Positions 19,332 through 28,382 of a stretch of 64,000 bases of DNA are shown here, piece after piece. Position 1 is the stretch's first letter. Every line of letters starts with the position of its first letter. This DNA is from CADEEN01 sp963706685. GTDB taxonomy: Bacteria > Pseudomonadota > Gammaproteobacteria > Burkholderiales > Burkholderiaceae_C. The DNA lies in NCBI GenBank assembly GCA_963706685.1, contig CAVPMY010000016.1:124001-188000 (forward strand). The letters are read 5' to 3'. The notes below the pieces were generated by a model that was not told where the DNA came from, ran no database searches, and was given only the letters and a program-made list of their open reading frames with translations. The position numbers and the translations under genes were made by a program.

Positions 19332-20564
19332 CTAGCCGATCGGCAGGAACAGTTTCATGATGCCGCGCACGCTGAGCAGATTGCCGGGGTTGCCCGTTTC
19401 CTCCAGCACGGCGCTCATGCGGCGCAGCACGCGCGGGCTGGTGCGGGCACGCGAGACCACCAGGTCGGACAGCCAGGGGTGGGCGTTGACGTTGCTGGCG
19501 TGCTCGTACATGTCAAAGCGCGGCTTGAGCTCCATCAGGTGCGCCTCGTAGTGCGCGCGTGTCTGTGCGTCGGTCTGCATCGTGTCGCGCGCTGCGGTGA
19601 GGGTCTCGGCGGCGAGGATGCCGGTCTCCAGGGCCTTGCCGATGCCCTCGCCGGTCAAGGCATAGGTGCTGCCGGCGGCCTCACCGGTGACCAGCAGGCC
19701 AGGGCGCGAGAAGCGCGCGCCCTCGAGCGAGCAGCGCAGCGGCGCGCCCTTGAGCGGGCCCAGCTGCTCGCCGCTGGACACCAGCTCCTGGGCCGGGGGA
19801 TGGATCGCGCAGAAGCGCTCGAACATATCGCGCAAATTTGCGTCGGCCGCGCTGTCGCTGCTGTCGTCGCCCTTGGCGTGGGTACTGAGCAGGCCGACGC
19901 CGATGTTGAAGATGCCCCCGGGGCAGGGAAAGATCCAGCCGTAGCCTTTGGACAGGCGCTTGTGCCACACCATCTCCAAGGCGGTGATGCGCTGGGCCAT
20001 CGCGGCGTTGCGCACGTAGGTTCGCATGGCCACGCCGCTGGGCACTCGGCGCTCGCACAGGCCGGCCGCCATCAGCGCGGTCGGGACCGCGCCGGTGGCC
20101 AGAACCACCCAAGTGGCCTGCACGTCGTGCGACTGCTCGCCGACCCTCAATCGCGCGCCGTAGACGCGCTGGTGGCCATCGACCAGCGGCGCTTCAAATC
20201 GCGCCGGGGCGCACCACTGTGCGCCGTCGTCGATGGCCGCGCGGCGCAGGATGTCGTCGAGCTGCGCTCGCGGCAGCACGGCCAGGCGGCCCGGCACGTC
20301 GACACGGCCACCGCGCGGCGCGATGCAGGCCACATGCGGCACGAGCAGCGCATGCCGCATGACCGCCTGATGTACGCCCATGCGGCCGAAGGCCGTGTGA
20401 GCGTCGGGAATCAGCGCGTCGCCGCAGACCTTGTCGCGCGGGAACGCATGTTGATCGACCAGCAGCGGCTTGAAGCCGGCTCGCGCCAATTGCTGCGCGC
20501 AGGCGCTGCCCGCCGGGCCGGCGCCGACGACGAGCACATCGCATGAGGAAGGGATCGTTGACAT
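19332..20564 (-). CDS. Geranylgeranyl-reductase-like FAD-dependent oxidoreductase
   Basis: Flavoprotein monooxygenase/reductase fold, 410 residues. The dinucleotide-binding motif is VVGAGPAGSACAQQLA (about residues 11-26). HAFPRDKVCGDALIP is the signature of geranylgeranyl reductase/halogenase-type enzymes, and the second FAD motif is LLVTGEAAGSTYALTGEGIGKAL. Such enzymes reduce isoprenoid chains or oxidise aromatic substrates; which applies here cannot be told. First gene of a two-gene unit with the amidotransferase. Confidence 0.85.
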   Translation of the reverse strand: MSTIPSSCDVLVVGAGPAGSACAQQLARAGFKPLLVDQHAFPRDKVCGDALIPDAHTAFGRMGVHQAVMRHALLVPHVACIAPRGGRVDVPGRLAVLPRAQLDDILRRAAIDDGAQWCAPARFEAPLVDGHQRVYGARLRVGEQSHDVQATWVVLATGAVPTALMAAGLCERRVPSGVAMRTYVRNAAMAQRITALEMVWHKRLSKGYGWIFPCPGGIFNIGVGLLSTHAKGDDSSDSAADANLRDMFERFCAIHPPAQELVSSGEQLGPLKGAPLRCSLEGARFSRPGLLVTGEAAGSTYALTGEGIGKALETGILAAETLTAARDTMQTDAQTRAHYEAHLMELKPRFDMYEHASNVNAHPWLSDLVVSRARTSPRVLRRMSAVLEETGNPGNLLSVRGIMKLFLPIG

Positions 20565-20624
20565 CGGGCGGCGATTGTAGGCAGCCGCCCGCGCTCACTC
20601 CCTGCGACTCAAGAAAACGCCGGG

Positions 20625-20675
20625 CCGCCCCAAGTCTTCTTGCTCCCTCTGGGGGGCGGACGCCGCGAGGCGGCG
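20625..20675 (-). repeat. Intergenic double-hairpin repeat after malate synthase
   Basis: Two stems lie just past the glcB stop: CCGCCCC (20625-20631) pairs with GGGGCGG (20653-20659), and CGCCGC/GCGGCG (20661-20675) closes a 3-base GAG loop. The stretch resembles GC-rich intergenic elements with a CCCCAAG...CTCTGGGGG pattern that I recall being frequent in related Burkholderiales genomes. A shorter relative lies at 29766-29795. It may act as a terminator or mRNA 3' stabiliser. Confidence 0.55.
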
Positions 20676-20688
20676 GCCTTGGCGGCGC

Positions 20689-22878
20689 TCAGTTGGCGCG
20701 GGCCGGTTGAATGACACGCAGGCGCCACGCGTGCAGCAGCGGTTCGGTGTAGCCGTTTGGCTGTTCCTTGCCCTTGAAGACCAGGTCGCACGCCGCACGG
20801 TATGCGGCCGAGCGGTTGAAGTTACCGGCCATGTTCTGGTAGGCCGCATCGCCGGCGTTCTGCTGGTCCACCACCGCTGCCATGCGCTCGAAGGTCGTGC
20901 GCACCTGGGCCTCGGTGACGATGCCGTGCAGCAGCCAGTTGGCGATGTGCTGCGAGCTGATGCGCAGCGTCGCCCGATCTTCCATCAGGCCGACGTTGTG
21001 GATGTCCGGCACCTTGGAGCAACCCACGCCCTGGTCGATCCAGCGCACGACGTAGCCGAGGATGCCCTGGGCGTTGTTGTCGAGTTCCTGCTGGATCTCT
21101 TTCGCGTTCCACATCGGCTTGGCCATCACCGGCACGGTCAGCAGGCTGTCGAGCAGCGCATCGTGCTGCGCCGCGGCGTCGATCTTTTCCATCTGTTTCT
21201 GCAGCGCGGTCACGTCGACCTGGTGATAGTGCAATGCATGCAGCGTCGCCGCCGTCGGGCTCGGTACCCAGGCGGTGTTGGCGCCGGCGCGGGGATGGAC
21301 GATCTTTTGCTCCAGCATCGCGGCCATCAGGTCCGGCATCGCCCACATGCCTTTGCCGATCTGCGCCTTGCCGCGCAGCCCGCATTGCAGGCCGACGAGG
21401 ACGTTGCTCTTCTCGTAAGCAGCGATCCAAGCACTCGTCTTCATGTCGCCCTTGCGGCACATCGGGCCGGCGAGCATCGCGGTGTGAATCTCGTCGCCGG
21501 TGCGGTCGAGAAAACCGGTGTTGATGAAAGCCACGCGCTGCCTGGCAGCGGCAATGCAGGCTTTGAGGTTGAGGCTGGTACGCCGCTCCTCGTCCATGAT
21601 GCCGAGCTTGACCGTGTGCTCGGCGATGCCGACCAGCGTTTCGACGCGGCTGAACAGCTCGCAGGCAAAGGCCACTTCCGCCGGGCCGTGCATCTTCGGC
21701 TTGACGATGTAGATCGAGCCGCTGCGGCTGTTGTGCTTGTTCGTCAGGTCGCGTTTGGCGATCGCCGTTGTCACCACCGCATCGAGGATGCCTTCGGGAA
21801 TCTCGCGGCCATCGGCCAGCAGGATGGCCGGGCTCGACATCAGGTGGCCGACATTGCGCAGGAACAACAGCGAGCGGCCGTGCAGCACCACCTCGCCCGC
21901 GCCCTGTGCCGCGCTGTAGCGACGGTCGGCATTGAGGCGGCGGGTGATGGTCTTGCCGCCTTTTTGCACGGCCTCGGTGAGCGTGCCGTCGACCAGGCCG
22001 ACCCAGTTGCCATAGGCTTGCACCTTGTCGTCGGCATCGACCACGGCCACCGAGTCTTCGAGATCGAGAATCGTCGTCACTGCCGACTCGATCGCCAGGT
22101 CGGCGACGCCGGCCGCGTCGGCCCGGCCGATCGGTGTGCTGCGGTCGATGCGGATGTCGAGGTGCAGGCCGTGGTGGCGCAGCAGCACGGCGCTCGGCGC
22201 GCCGACATCGCCTTGATAGCCGACGAACTGCCGGTTGTCTTCGAGGCCGCTGCGTTGGCCGCCCTTGAGCGCGACAACGAGCAAGCCGTCCTCGACGAGG
22301 TAGGCCGTCGAGTCGATGTGCGAGCCGGACTTCAAAGGCGCCGTGCGGTCGAGCACATGACGCGCGTACTCGATGACCTTGGCGCCGCGCAGCGGGTTGT
22401 AGGCGCCGGCGCGCGTGGCGCCGCCGGACTCCGGCAAGGCATCGGTGCCGTACAGCGCGTCGTACAGCGAACCCCAGCGCGCATTCGCGGCGTTCAACGC
22501 GTAACGCGCATTGGTGATCGGCACCACGAGCTGCGGGCCGGCCTGGCTGGCGATTTCGCTGTCGACGTTGGCCGTGCTTGCCGTGACTTGTTTGGGCACT
22601 GGCACCAGGTAGCCGATTCGTTCGAGGAATGCACGGTACGCCGCCTTGTCGGCAATCGGCCCGGGGTGCGCGCGGTGCCAGGCATCGAGTTCGCTCTGCA
22701 GACGCTCGCGCTCGGCCAGCAACGCGGCGTTTTTCGGCGCCAGCTCGTGCGCCAGCGCATCGAAGCCCCGCCAGAACGCCGCGGAGTCCAGACCGCTGCC
22801 GGGCAGCACGCGGTCTTCGATGAATCGGTACAGGCAGTTGGCCACTTGGAGGCGGCCGGCGGCGGTGCGGTTGCTCAT
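20689..22878 (-). CDS. glcB: Malate synthase G
   Basis: Condenses glyoxylate with acetyl-CoA to malate. The 729 residues match the long G isoform (about 720-730), not the shorter A form. Recognisable stretches include SAVTTILDLEDSVAVVDADDK, GRSLLFLRNVGHLM, GFLDRTGDEIHTAM and the C-terminal NGYTEPLLHAWRL. The start at 22878 (MSNRTAAGRLQVANCLYRF) agrees with the family. The dehalogenase gene ends 16 bp upstream on the same strand, suggesting one operon; a double-hairpin repeat follows the stop. Confidence 0.97.
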   Translation of the reverse strand: MSNRTAAGRLQVANCLYRFIEDRVLPGSGLDSAAFWRGFDALAHELAPKNAALLAERERLQSELDAWHRAHPGPIADKAAYRAFLERIGYLVPVPKQVTASTANVDSEIASQAGPQLVVPITNARYALNAANARWGSLYDALYGTDALPESGGATRAGAYNPLRGAKVIEYARHVLDRTAPLKSGSHIDSTAYLVEDGLLVVALKGGQRSGLEDNRQFVGYQGDVGAPSAVLLRHHGLHLDIRIDRSTPIGRADAAGVADLAIESAVTTILDLEDSVAVVDADDKVQAYGNWVGLVDGTLTEAVQKGGKTITRRLNADRRYSAAQGAGEVVLHGRSLLFLRNVGHLMSSPAILLADGREIPEGILDAVVTTAIAKRDLTNKHNSRSGSIYIVKPKMHGPAEVAFACELFSRVETLVGIAEHTVKLGIMDEERRTSLNLKACIAAARQRVAFINTGFLDRTGDEIHTAMLAGPMCRKGDMKTSAWIAAYEKSNVLVGLQCGLRGKAQIGKGMWAMPDLMAAMLEQKIVHPRAGANTAWVPSPTAATLHALHYHQVDVTALQKQMEKIDAAAQHDALLDSLLTVPVMAKPMWNAKEIQQELDNNAQGILGYVVRWIDQGVGCSKVPDIHNVGLMEDRATLRISSQHIANWLLHGIVTEAQVRTTFERMAAVVDQQNAGDAAYQNMAGNFNRSAAYRAACDLVFKGKEQPNGYTEPLLHAWRLRVIQPARAN

Positions 22879-22894
22879 GTTTCGAAGTCAAAAG

Positions 22895-23587
22895 TCAGGT
22901 TGGAAAGAATGAAAGCACTTCGCGCAGGCTGGCGCCGCTGCGCGTCGGCTCGACGCCGAGCTGCTCCAGCGGCACGCCGGTGCGGTTCACCCACAGCGTG
23001 GTGTAGCCGAACCAGGCGGCGCCGACGGCGTCCCAGCAGTTGCTCGAGACAAACAGGATGTCGCGCGCCGCCAGCCCGAGCGCCTTCGGCCCCAGCGCGT
23101 AGGCGGCCGGGTCGGTCTTGAAGCGGCGCACAGTGTCGGTCGACAAGATCGGGTCGAGCAGGGCTGCGAAGCCGGCGCTCTGCACTGCAGCTTCGAGCAT
23201 CGGCGGATCGCCATTGGACAGGATACCGGCCCGGATGCCACGTTTCTTCAACTGCGTCAGCACCGCCTGATTCTCGGGAAACGGCTTGAGCGTGCGGTAC
23301 TGCGCCAGCAGCTTGGCTTCGCTGGCCGGGTCCACGGGCAACTCGAAGCGCAGCACCGCAAAGCGCAGTGCGTTGCAGGTCAGGTCCCAGAACGAGGCAT
23401 AGCGGTTGCTCATCGTCAACAGCCGCGAGTATTCGATCTGCTTGTCGCGCCACAGCAGGACCAGCTTGTGGCCTCGCCCTGGAAACAGCTGTTCGGCCAC
23501 GTCAATCAGGCTGTGGACGTCGAACAGCGTTCCGTAGGCGTCGAAAAGGACGGCCTTGGGTTGGGGCGAGGTGTCGGGATCGGTCAT
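22895..23587 (-). CDS. L-2-haloacid dehalogenase (HAD type II)
   Basis: Hydrolytic dehalogenase converting (S)-2-haloacids to (R)-2-hydroxyacids, or haloacetate to glycolate. The 230 residues carry all the residues known from Pseudomonas L-DEX in order: nucleophile Asp16 in FDAYGTLFD, Thr20, Arg47 in LLWRDKQ, the serine in LSNGDPPM, Lys and Tyr in FKTDPAAY, and the Ser/Asn/Asp set in FVSSNCWDAVGA. This conservation supports true dehalogenase activity over a generic phosphatase. It is 16 bp upstream of glcB, and divergent from a LysR regulator that probably controls it. Confidence 0.88.
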   Translation of the reverse strand: MTDPDTSPQPKAVLFDAYGTLFDVHSLIDVAEQLFPGRGHKLVLLWRDKQIEYSRLLTMSNRYASFWDLTCNALRFAVLRFELPVDPASEAKLLAQYRTLKPFPENQAVLTQLKKRGIRAGILSNGDPPMLEAAVQSAGFAALLDPILSTDTVRRFKTDPAAYALGPKALGLAARDILFVSSNCWDAVGAAWFGYTTLWVNRTGVPLEQLGVEPTRSGASLREVLSFFPT

Positions 23588-23603
23588 CTACGCGGATACT
23601 TTA

Positions 23604-23615
23604 TTCGGAACCGAA
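23604..23615. promoter_or_regulatory. Inverted repeat in the dehalogenase/LysR intergenic region
   Basis: TTCGG-AA-CCGAA, a 5-bp-arm inverted repeat 17 bp upstream of the dehalogenase start and 60 bp upstream of the LysR start. Divergent LysR regulators usually bind such sites. Its short length makes chance plausible. Confidence 0.3.
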
Positions 23616-23675
23616 GCAGTGATTAAGCGCCACAAAGGGCAAGCGTCACTGTCGTGCAGTGCAGAATCAAGGCTG

Positions 23676-24587
23676 TTGGACAAACTCAAGCAGATCGAAT
23701 CCTTTGTCGGTGTGGCGATCAAGGGCAGCCTGACAGCGGCCGCCAAGGCCGAGGGCGTGGCCCCGGCGGTGATCGGTCGGCGCATCGACGCGCTCGAACA
23801 ACGCCTGGGCGTGAAGCTCATGCTGCGGACCACGCGGCGCATCACGCTGACCCATGAGGGCAGTGCGTTTCTCGATGACTGCCAACGTGTCTTGGTGGAG
23901 CTGGCGAGCGCCGAGGCCAGCGTCAGTGCGGGTGGCGCGAAAGCCAGTGGTTACTTACGAGTAACCGCGCCGGCCGGCTTCGGGCGCCGACATGTGGCGC
24001 CGATGGTGCCCAAGTTCATTGCGTTGCACCCGGACGTGCACCTGTCGTTGAACCTGTCGGACCGGGTGATCGACGTCGTCAGCGAGAACTTCGACTGCGC
24101 GCTGCACGTTGGCGACATGCCCGACTCGAATCTGGTCAGTGTCAGGCTGGCCGACAACCGTCGCCAATGCGTGGCCAGCCCGGCTTACCTGAATCGCGCC
24201 GGCACGCCGGCAGCGCCCGCTGATCTGCACCGCCATCAATGCCTGACGTTGTCCTCCGACGCCAGCCAAACACGCGGCTGGGCCTTTGTTGTCGATGGCG
24301 CGCTGACGCATCTGCGCCCCGGCGGCCGGCTCGATTGCAGCGACGGCCAAGTGCTGCACGAGTGGTGCCTGCTTGGGCTCGGCATCGCGTGGCGCAGTAC
24401 CTGGGAGGTTGATGCCGACATCGCTGCAGGCCGGCTGGTCAGCGTGCTCGACGAGTTTGCCGCGCCACCCAACGGCATCTTCGCCGTGTTTGCGCATGCC
24501 AAGCACCTGCCGCTGCGTGTGCGGCTGTGGATCGATTTCCTCAAACAGGCCTGGGGCGACCCCAAGTACTGGAAAGCCGGAGCCTGA
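23676..24587 (+). CDS. LysR family transcriptional regulator
   Basis: About 303 residues from a TTG start at 23676 (MDKLKQIESFVGV), the usual LysR length and N-terminus. Starting at the upstream in-frame codon at 23556 would add 40 residues that do not look like a LysR protein and would run into the divergent gene. The winged HTH occupies residues 3-60 (GSLTAAAKAEGVAPAVIGRRIDALEQRLG), and the substrate-binding domain about 90-295. It is divergent from the dehalogenase-glcB pair, its most likely target. The ligand is unknown; a 2-haloacid, glycolate or glyoxylate would fit the context (inference). Confidence 0.88.
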   Translation: MDKLKQIESFVGVAIKGSLTAAAKAEGVAPAVIGRRIDALEQRLGVKLMLRTTRRITLTHEGSAFLDDCQRVLVELASAEASVSAGGAKASGYLRVTAPAGFGRRHVAPMVPKFIALHPDVHLSLNLSDRVIDVVSENFDCALHVGDMPDSNLVSVRLADNRRQCVASPAYLNRAGTPAAPADLHRHQCLTLSSDASQTRGWAFVVDGALTHLRPGGRLDCSDGQVLHEWCLLGLGIAWRSTWEVDADIAAGRLVSVLDEFAAPPNGIFAVFAHAKHLPLRVRLWIDFLKQAWGDPKYWKAGA

Positions 24588-24693
24588 AAACGGACAACCC
24601 GGCTGGCTGCCGGGTTGTCAAGGTCGAAGCGACTGCTGACAAGAGCTCGCCTCGGGGCGAGGTGAGCGCAGCGAGCTTGGGGCCGTCAGCCCT

Positions 24694-25002
24694 TCAAGCT
24701 TTCTTGCTGAGGCACTCCTTCATGAAGGCCTTGCGCTCGTCGCCCTTCTTGCCGTCAGCGTCCTTGTTGCACATTTTCATCTTGTCCTTCTGGTCGCCGG
24801 CCGCCGGCTTGGCGCCGAGGCAACTCTTCATGAAGGTCTTGCGCTCGTCGCCCTTCTTGCCTTCAGCATCCTTGTTGCACATGGCCATCTTCTCTTGTTG
24901 CGGCGTTTTCATCTTTTCTGCGGGCGCGGCCGCAGCGTGGCTGGCAGCAAACGCGCCGCCGGCAGCACAAACAAGGGCCAGCGCAGTGATCAGGTTCTTC
25001 AT
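24694..25002 (-). CDS. PsiF repeat-containing exported protein
   Basis: A 102-residue secreted protein with a Sec signal (residues 1-19, cut near GAFA). It has two PsiF repeats of about 30 residues, each with the pattern MxMCNKDAxGKKGDERKxFMKxCL. E. coli psiF is induced by phosphate starvation and its function is not known. The two repeats are almost identical at both DNA and protein level, indicating a recent internal duplication. The mature protein is very lysine-rich with paired cysteines. Confidence 0.9.
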   Translation of the reverse strand: MKNLITALALVCAAGGAFAASHAAAAPAEKMKTPQQEKMAMCNKDAEGKKGDERKTFMKSCLGAKPAAGDQKDKMKMCNKDADGKKGDERKAFMKECLSKKA

Positions 25003-25096
25003 CGGGGTTGTCCTTCATCCTCGGTCGTGGTGACCATGTCGGCAAGATTGCCGCGCGGGATTGAAGCAGACTGCTGTGCTCTCGGCAAGCACCCGG

Positions 25097-26443
25097 TCAG
25101 AGGATGCGACGCGGGTGGTCCAGCGCTTCGTGGGCGGCGTGCAGTCGTCGCACCAGCACCTTGATGAAGGCGTCGTCGAAACGGTGCCGGGTGCCCGCCG
25201 AGAGCTGCGACATCGCCTCGGGGTTGAAGGAGATGGTGGTGCACGTCTGCGCGACGATCACGTCGGCCTGGTGCACGCGCAGCTCGGGGCTCGGCGCCAG
25301 GTAGGCCATCTCGCCGACCGAGGCGCCTTTGCCAAGCATGGCCACCTTGTTGCCGTCGCGAAACACCTCCATGCCGCCTTGTGCGATCAGATAAAAGTTG
25401 CGTCCTTCCTGGCCCTTCTTGTACAGCGCGTGGCCGAAATTGAAGCGCTGCCATTTGGCGCGGTGTACCACTTCCCACAGCTCGACATCGCCGAAGGCGT
25501 TGAAGAAGTCGAGTGCGCGCAGCAGGTTGAAGCGCTCGGAGTCGAGCACGCCCTGCAGCTTGCCGCGCGGCACTTCGCGCCGCGCAATCACGCCGGCCAG
25601 GCTTTGCGCAAAGTCGTCCCAGTTGCTCGGCCGGTCGGCCGGGTTCTTTTCCAGCGCGCGTTGCAGCAGCGCTTCCAGGCTCGCCGGCACGCCGTCGCGC
25701 AGGCTCGCCAGCGGGGTCGGCAACTCGTTGAAGACCTGATGCATCAGCGCGGCCTGCGTCGGGCCCTCGAAGGGCGGCCGGCCGGCGATCAAGTGGTACA
25801 GCACGGCAGCCAGCGAGTACATGTCGGCGCGGGCGTCGATTTGTGCGCCGTCGAGCTGCTCGGGCGAGATGTAGGCCAGCGAGCCGACGCGGTGCACCGC
25901 GGTGCGTTCGGCGTCGAGCTGCAGCACGCTGCCGAAGTCGGTCAGCTTCACGTCGATGACGCTGTCGCGGTCCATCAATGCGAGCACGTTGGCCGGCTTG
26001 ACGTCGCGGTGGATCAGTCCTTGGCGCGACACATAGCCCAGCGCCATGGCGCACTTGAAGCCGATTTCCACCACCTGCTCGAGCGACAACAGCGAATCGG
26101 GCCGGCAGAACTTCTTCAGCGTCGTGCCCGGCACGTATTCCATCACCACATACGGCAGCTCCGGGTCGGCGACGGCGTCGAAGATCTGGACGACGTTGGG
26201 GTGCTCGAGGCGGCCGACGAGATCGGCTTCGGCGGCGAAGAAGCGCGCGAAAAAATGGCTGTCGTCGTCACCATTGCTGCTGCGCTGTGGCACGCGGATG
26301 CACTTGATGGCGACGTCACGGCCGTGGAAGTCGTCGCGGGCGTGGAAGACCTCGCTGGTGGCGCCTTCGCCCAAACGACCCAGTACCTTGTACTTGCCGA
26401 TCTGGCGGGGCAAACGGCTCGCGACCGCTGTATCTGCAGACAT
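25097..26443 (-). CDS. Ser/Thr protein kinase fused to a cyclic-nucleotide-binding domain
   Basis: A 448-residue protein from the ATG at 26443; an upstream in-frame ATG at 26638 would add 65 unrelated-looking residues and overlap argS. The N-terminal Hanks-type kinase (about residues 16-280) shows the glycine loop GEGATSEV, Lys47, catalytic HRDVKPANV with Asp147, DFG at 169-171 and the APE-like SPEQL. The C-terminal portion (about 310-430) is a cyclic-nucleotide-binding domain with KKGQEGRNFYLIAQGGMEVF and GKGASVGEMAYL. No membrane segment is present. The architecture resembles eukaryotic PKG in reverse domain order. It suggests second-messenger control of phosphorylation; neither ligand nor substrates are known. 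Divergent from argS. Confidence 0.92.
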   Translation of the reverse strand: MSADTAVASRLPRQIGKYKVLGRLGEGATSEVFHARDDFHGRDVAIKCIRVPQRSSNGDDDSHFFARFFAAEADLVGRLEHPNVVQIFDAVADPELPYVVMEYVPGTTLKKFCRPDSLLSLEQVVEIGFKCAMALGYVSRQGLIHRDVKPANVLALMDRDSVIDVKLTDFGSVLQLDAERTAVHRVGSLAYISPEQLDGAQIDARADMYSLAAVLYHLIAGRPPFEGPTQAALMHQVFNELPTPLASLRDGVPASLEALLQRALEKNPADRPSNWDDFAQSLAGVIARREVPRGKLQGVLDSERFNLLRALDFFNAFGDVELWEVVHRAKWQRFNFGHALYKKGQEGRNFYLIAQGGMEVFRDGNKVAMLGKGASVGEMAYLAPSPELRVHQADVIVAQTCTTISFNPEAMSQLSAGTRHRFDDAFIKVLVRRLHAAHEALDHPRRIL

Positions 26444-26539
26444 GGTCGCCAAGCATAGTGGTGACCCGCAGTCAGTGCTGCATGTGCTTACAAGTCGACG
26501 TGACCTTCGCCACGGATCAGGACTCGGCGCGACGGTCCC

Positions 26540-26545
26540 TAAAAT
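26540..26545 (+). promoter_or_regulatory. -10-like element before argS
   Basis: TAAAAT lies 91 bp before the argS ATG, between the divergent kinase and argS. No convincing -35 hexamer is visible, so confidence is limited. Confidence 0.35.
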
Positions 26546-26636
26546 GTCCGGATGCAACAACCCCCAGCGCGCTTCGACTGCGGCCTCTCGGACCTGCAGG
26601 AAACAAGGCGTCGCTATTGGGCGCGTCAGACCTGAC

Positions 26637-28382
26637 ATGTTGCAGGCCCAGCAAGAACTTCTCGCGGCCCTGGCTCAGGCGCTCGACGAGACCGCGCCGG
26701 GCCACGGACTCGTGCCTGCATTCGAGTCGCCGAAGCAGGCCGCGCATGGCGACCTGGCGATCACCGCGGCGATGCCCCTGGCCAAGAAGTCCAAGAGCGC
26801 GCCGCGCGAACTGGCGCAACGGCTGGTCGCCGCGCTGGGCAAGCAGCCGGCCATCGAGCGCTGGGTCAGTGCGCTCGAGATCGCGGGGCCGGGCTTCATC
26901 AACCTGCGCTTGGCGCCGGCGGCCAAGCAGGCCGTCATCGCCGAGGTGTTGGCCGCCGGCGCACGTTACGGCGCGCAGACCAGCAATGGCCAGCGCGTCA
27001 TGGTCGAGTTCGTCTCGGCCAACCCGACCGGACCGCTGCACCTGGGCCACGCGCGCCAGGCCGCGCTCGGCGATGCGCTCTGCAATCTGTTTGCCACGCA
27101 AGGCTGGAGCGTCACGCGCGAGTTCTATTACAACGACGCCGGGGCGCAGATCGCCACACTGGCGGCGTCTGTCAAGGCCCGGCTCGATGGCTGGAAGCCC
27201 GGCGACGCCGAATGGCCCGAAGCGGCCTACAACGGCGAATACATCGCCGATATCGCGGCCGATTTCGCGGCGCGCAAGACCGTCAAAGCCGACGACCGCG
27301 AGTTCACGGCGTCCGGCGACAGGAACGATCTGGACAGCATTCGCCAGTTCGCCGTGGCCTACCTGCGCCATGAGCAGGATCTCGATCTGCAGGCCTTTGG
27401 CCTGCGCTTCGACAACTACTTCCTCGAGTCCAGCCTGTACAGCGGCGGCAAGCTCGACAGCGCCGTGCAGCGCCTGATCGCCTCAGGCAAGACCTACGAG
27501 CAAGACGGCGCGCTGTGGCTTCGGACCACCGACTACGGCGACGACAAAGACCGCGTGATGCGAAAGTCCGACGGCAGCTACACCTATTTCGTGCCCGACG
27601 TCGCCTACCACATCGACAAATGGGGCCGCGGCTTCACCAAGTGCATCAACTACCAAGGCACCGACCACCACGGCACGATCGCCCGCGTGCGCGCTGGCCT
27701 GCAGGCCGCGGACATGGGGGTGCCGCAGGGCTTCCCCGACTACGTACTGCACAAGATGGTCACCGTGATGCGCGGCGGCCAGGAGGTCAAAATCTCCAAG
27801 CGCGCCGGCAGCTATGTCACGCTGCGCGACCTCATCGACTGGACCAGCCGCGACGCGGTGCGCTTTTTCCTCATCAGCCGCAAGGCCGATACCGAGTACA
27901 CCTTCGACGTCGATCTGGCCCTTGCGCAGAACGACGAGAACCCGGTCTTCTATGTGCAATATGCGCATGCGCGCATCTGCTCGGTGCTGGCAATGTGGCG
28001 CCAGCGCGAAAGCTCACGCGACGGTGATACCGCGTCGCTTGCACAGGCCGATCTGTCGCTGCTCACGGCGCCCACCGAAGCCACGCTGATGTTGACGCTG
28101 GCCGATTACCCGGCCATGCTGGGCCGCGCGGCCGCCAGCTTGGGGCCACACGATGTGGCCTTCTACGCCCGAGCGCTGGCGGCCGCCTTCCACAGTTGCT
28201 ACGCGGCCGAGCGGTTTCTGGTCGATGATGCGGCCCTGGCGCGCGCGCGCATGGCCCTGCTGGCAGCGACCGCTCAGGTGCTGGAAAACGCGCTGGCGGT
28301 GCTCGGCGTCAGCGCGCCCGAACGCATGGAACGCGGCCTGGACCGCGAAACCCTCTCAGTAGAAAAAACGGCCATCACATGA
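26637..28382 (+). CDS. argS: Arginine--tRNA ligase
   Basis: Class I aminoacyl-tRNA synthetase charging tRNA-Arg, 581 residues. The HIGH signature appears as HLGHARQ in ANPTGPLHLGHARQ, and the KMSKS equivalent as KISKRAGSY. The N-terminal Arg-tRNA synthetase domain (QAAHGDLAIT) and C-terminal DALR domain (HSCYAAERFL) are both present. The ATG at 26637 was chosen for homology of the start MLQAQQELL, although the frame is open further upstream. The stop overlaps the SPOR gene (ATGA). argS-SPOR-dsbA is a gene order I recall from many Burkholderiales. Confidence 0.97.
   Translation: MLQAQQELLAALAQALDETAPGHGLVPAFESPKQAAHGDLAITAAMPLAKKSKSAPRELAQRLVAALGKQPAIERWVSALEIAGPGFINLRLAPAAKQAVIAEVLAAGARYGAQTSNGQRVMVEFVSANPTGPLHLGHARQAALGDALCNLFATQGWSVTREFYYNDAGAQIATLAASVKARLDGWKPGDAEWPEAAYNGEYIADIAADFAARKTVKADDREFTASGDRNDLDSIRQFAVAYLRHEQDLDLQAFGLRFDNYFLESSLYSGGKLDSAVQRLIASGKTYEQDGALWLRTTDYGDDKDRVMRKSDGSYTYFVPDVAYHIDKWGRGFTKCINYQGTDHHGTIARVRAGLQAADMGVPQGFPDYVLHKMVTVMRGGQEVKISKRAGSYVTLRDLIDWTSRDAVRFFLISRKADTEYTFDVDLALAQNDENPVFYVQYAHARICSVLAMWRQRESSRDGDTASLAQADLSLLTAPTEATLMLTLADYPAMLGRAAASLGPHDVAFYARALAAAFHSCYAAERFLVDDAALARARMALLAATAQVLENALAVLGVSAPERMERGLDRETLSVEKTAIT

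Noticed and set aside
20707..23121. Open frame of 804 codons on the plus strand opposite malate synthase
   Set aside because: Antisense shadow of glcB, which is fully recognisable on the minus strand.
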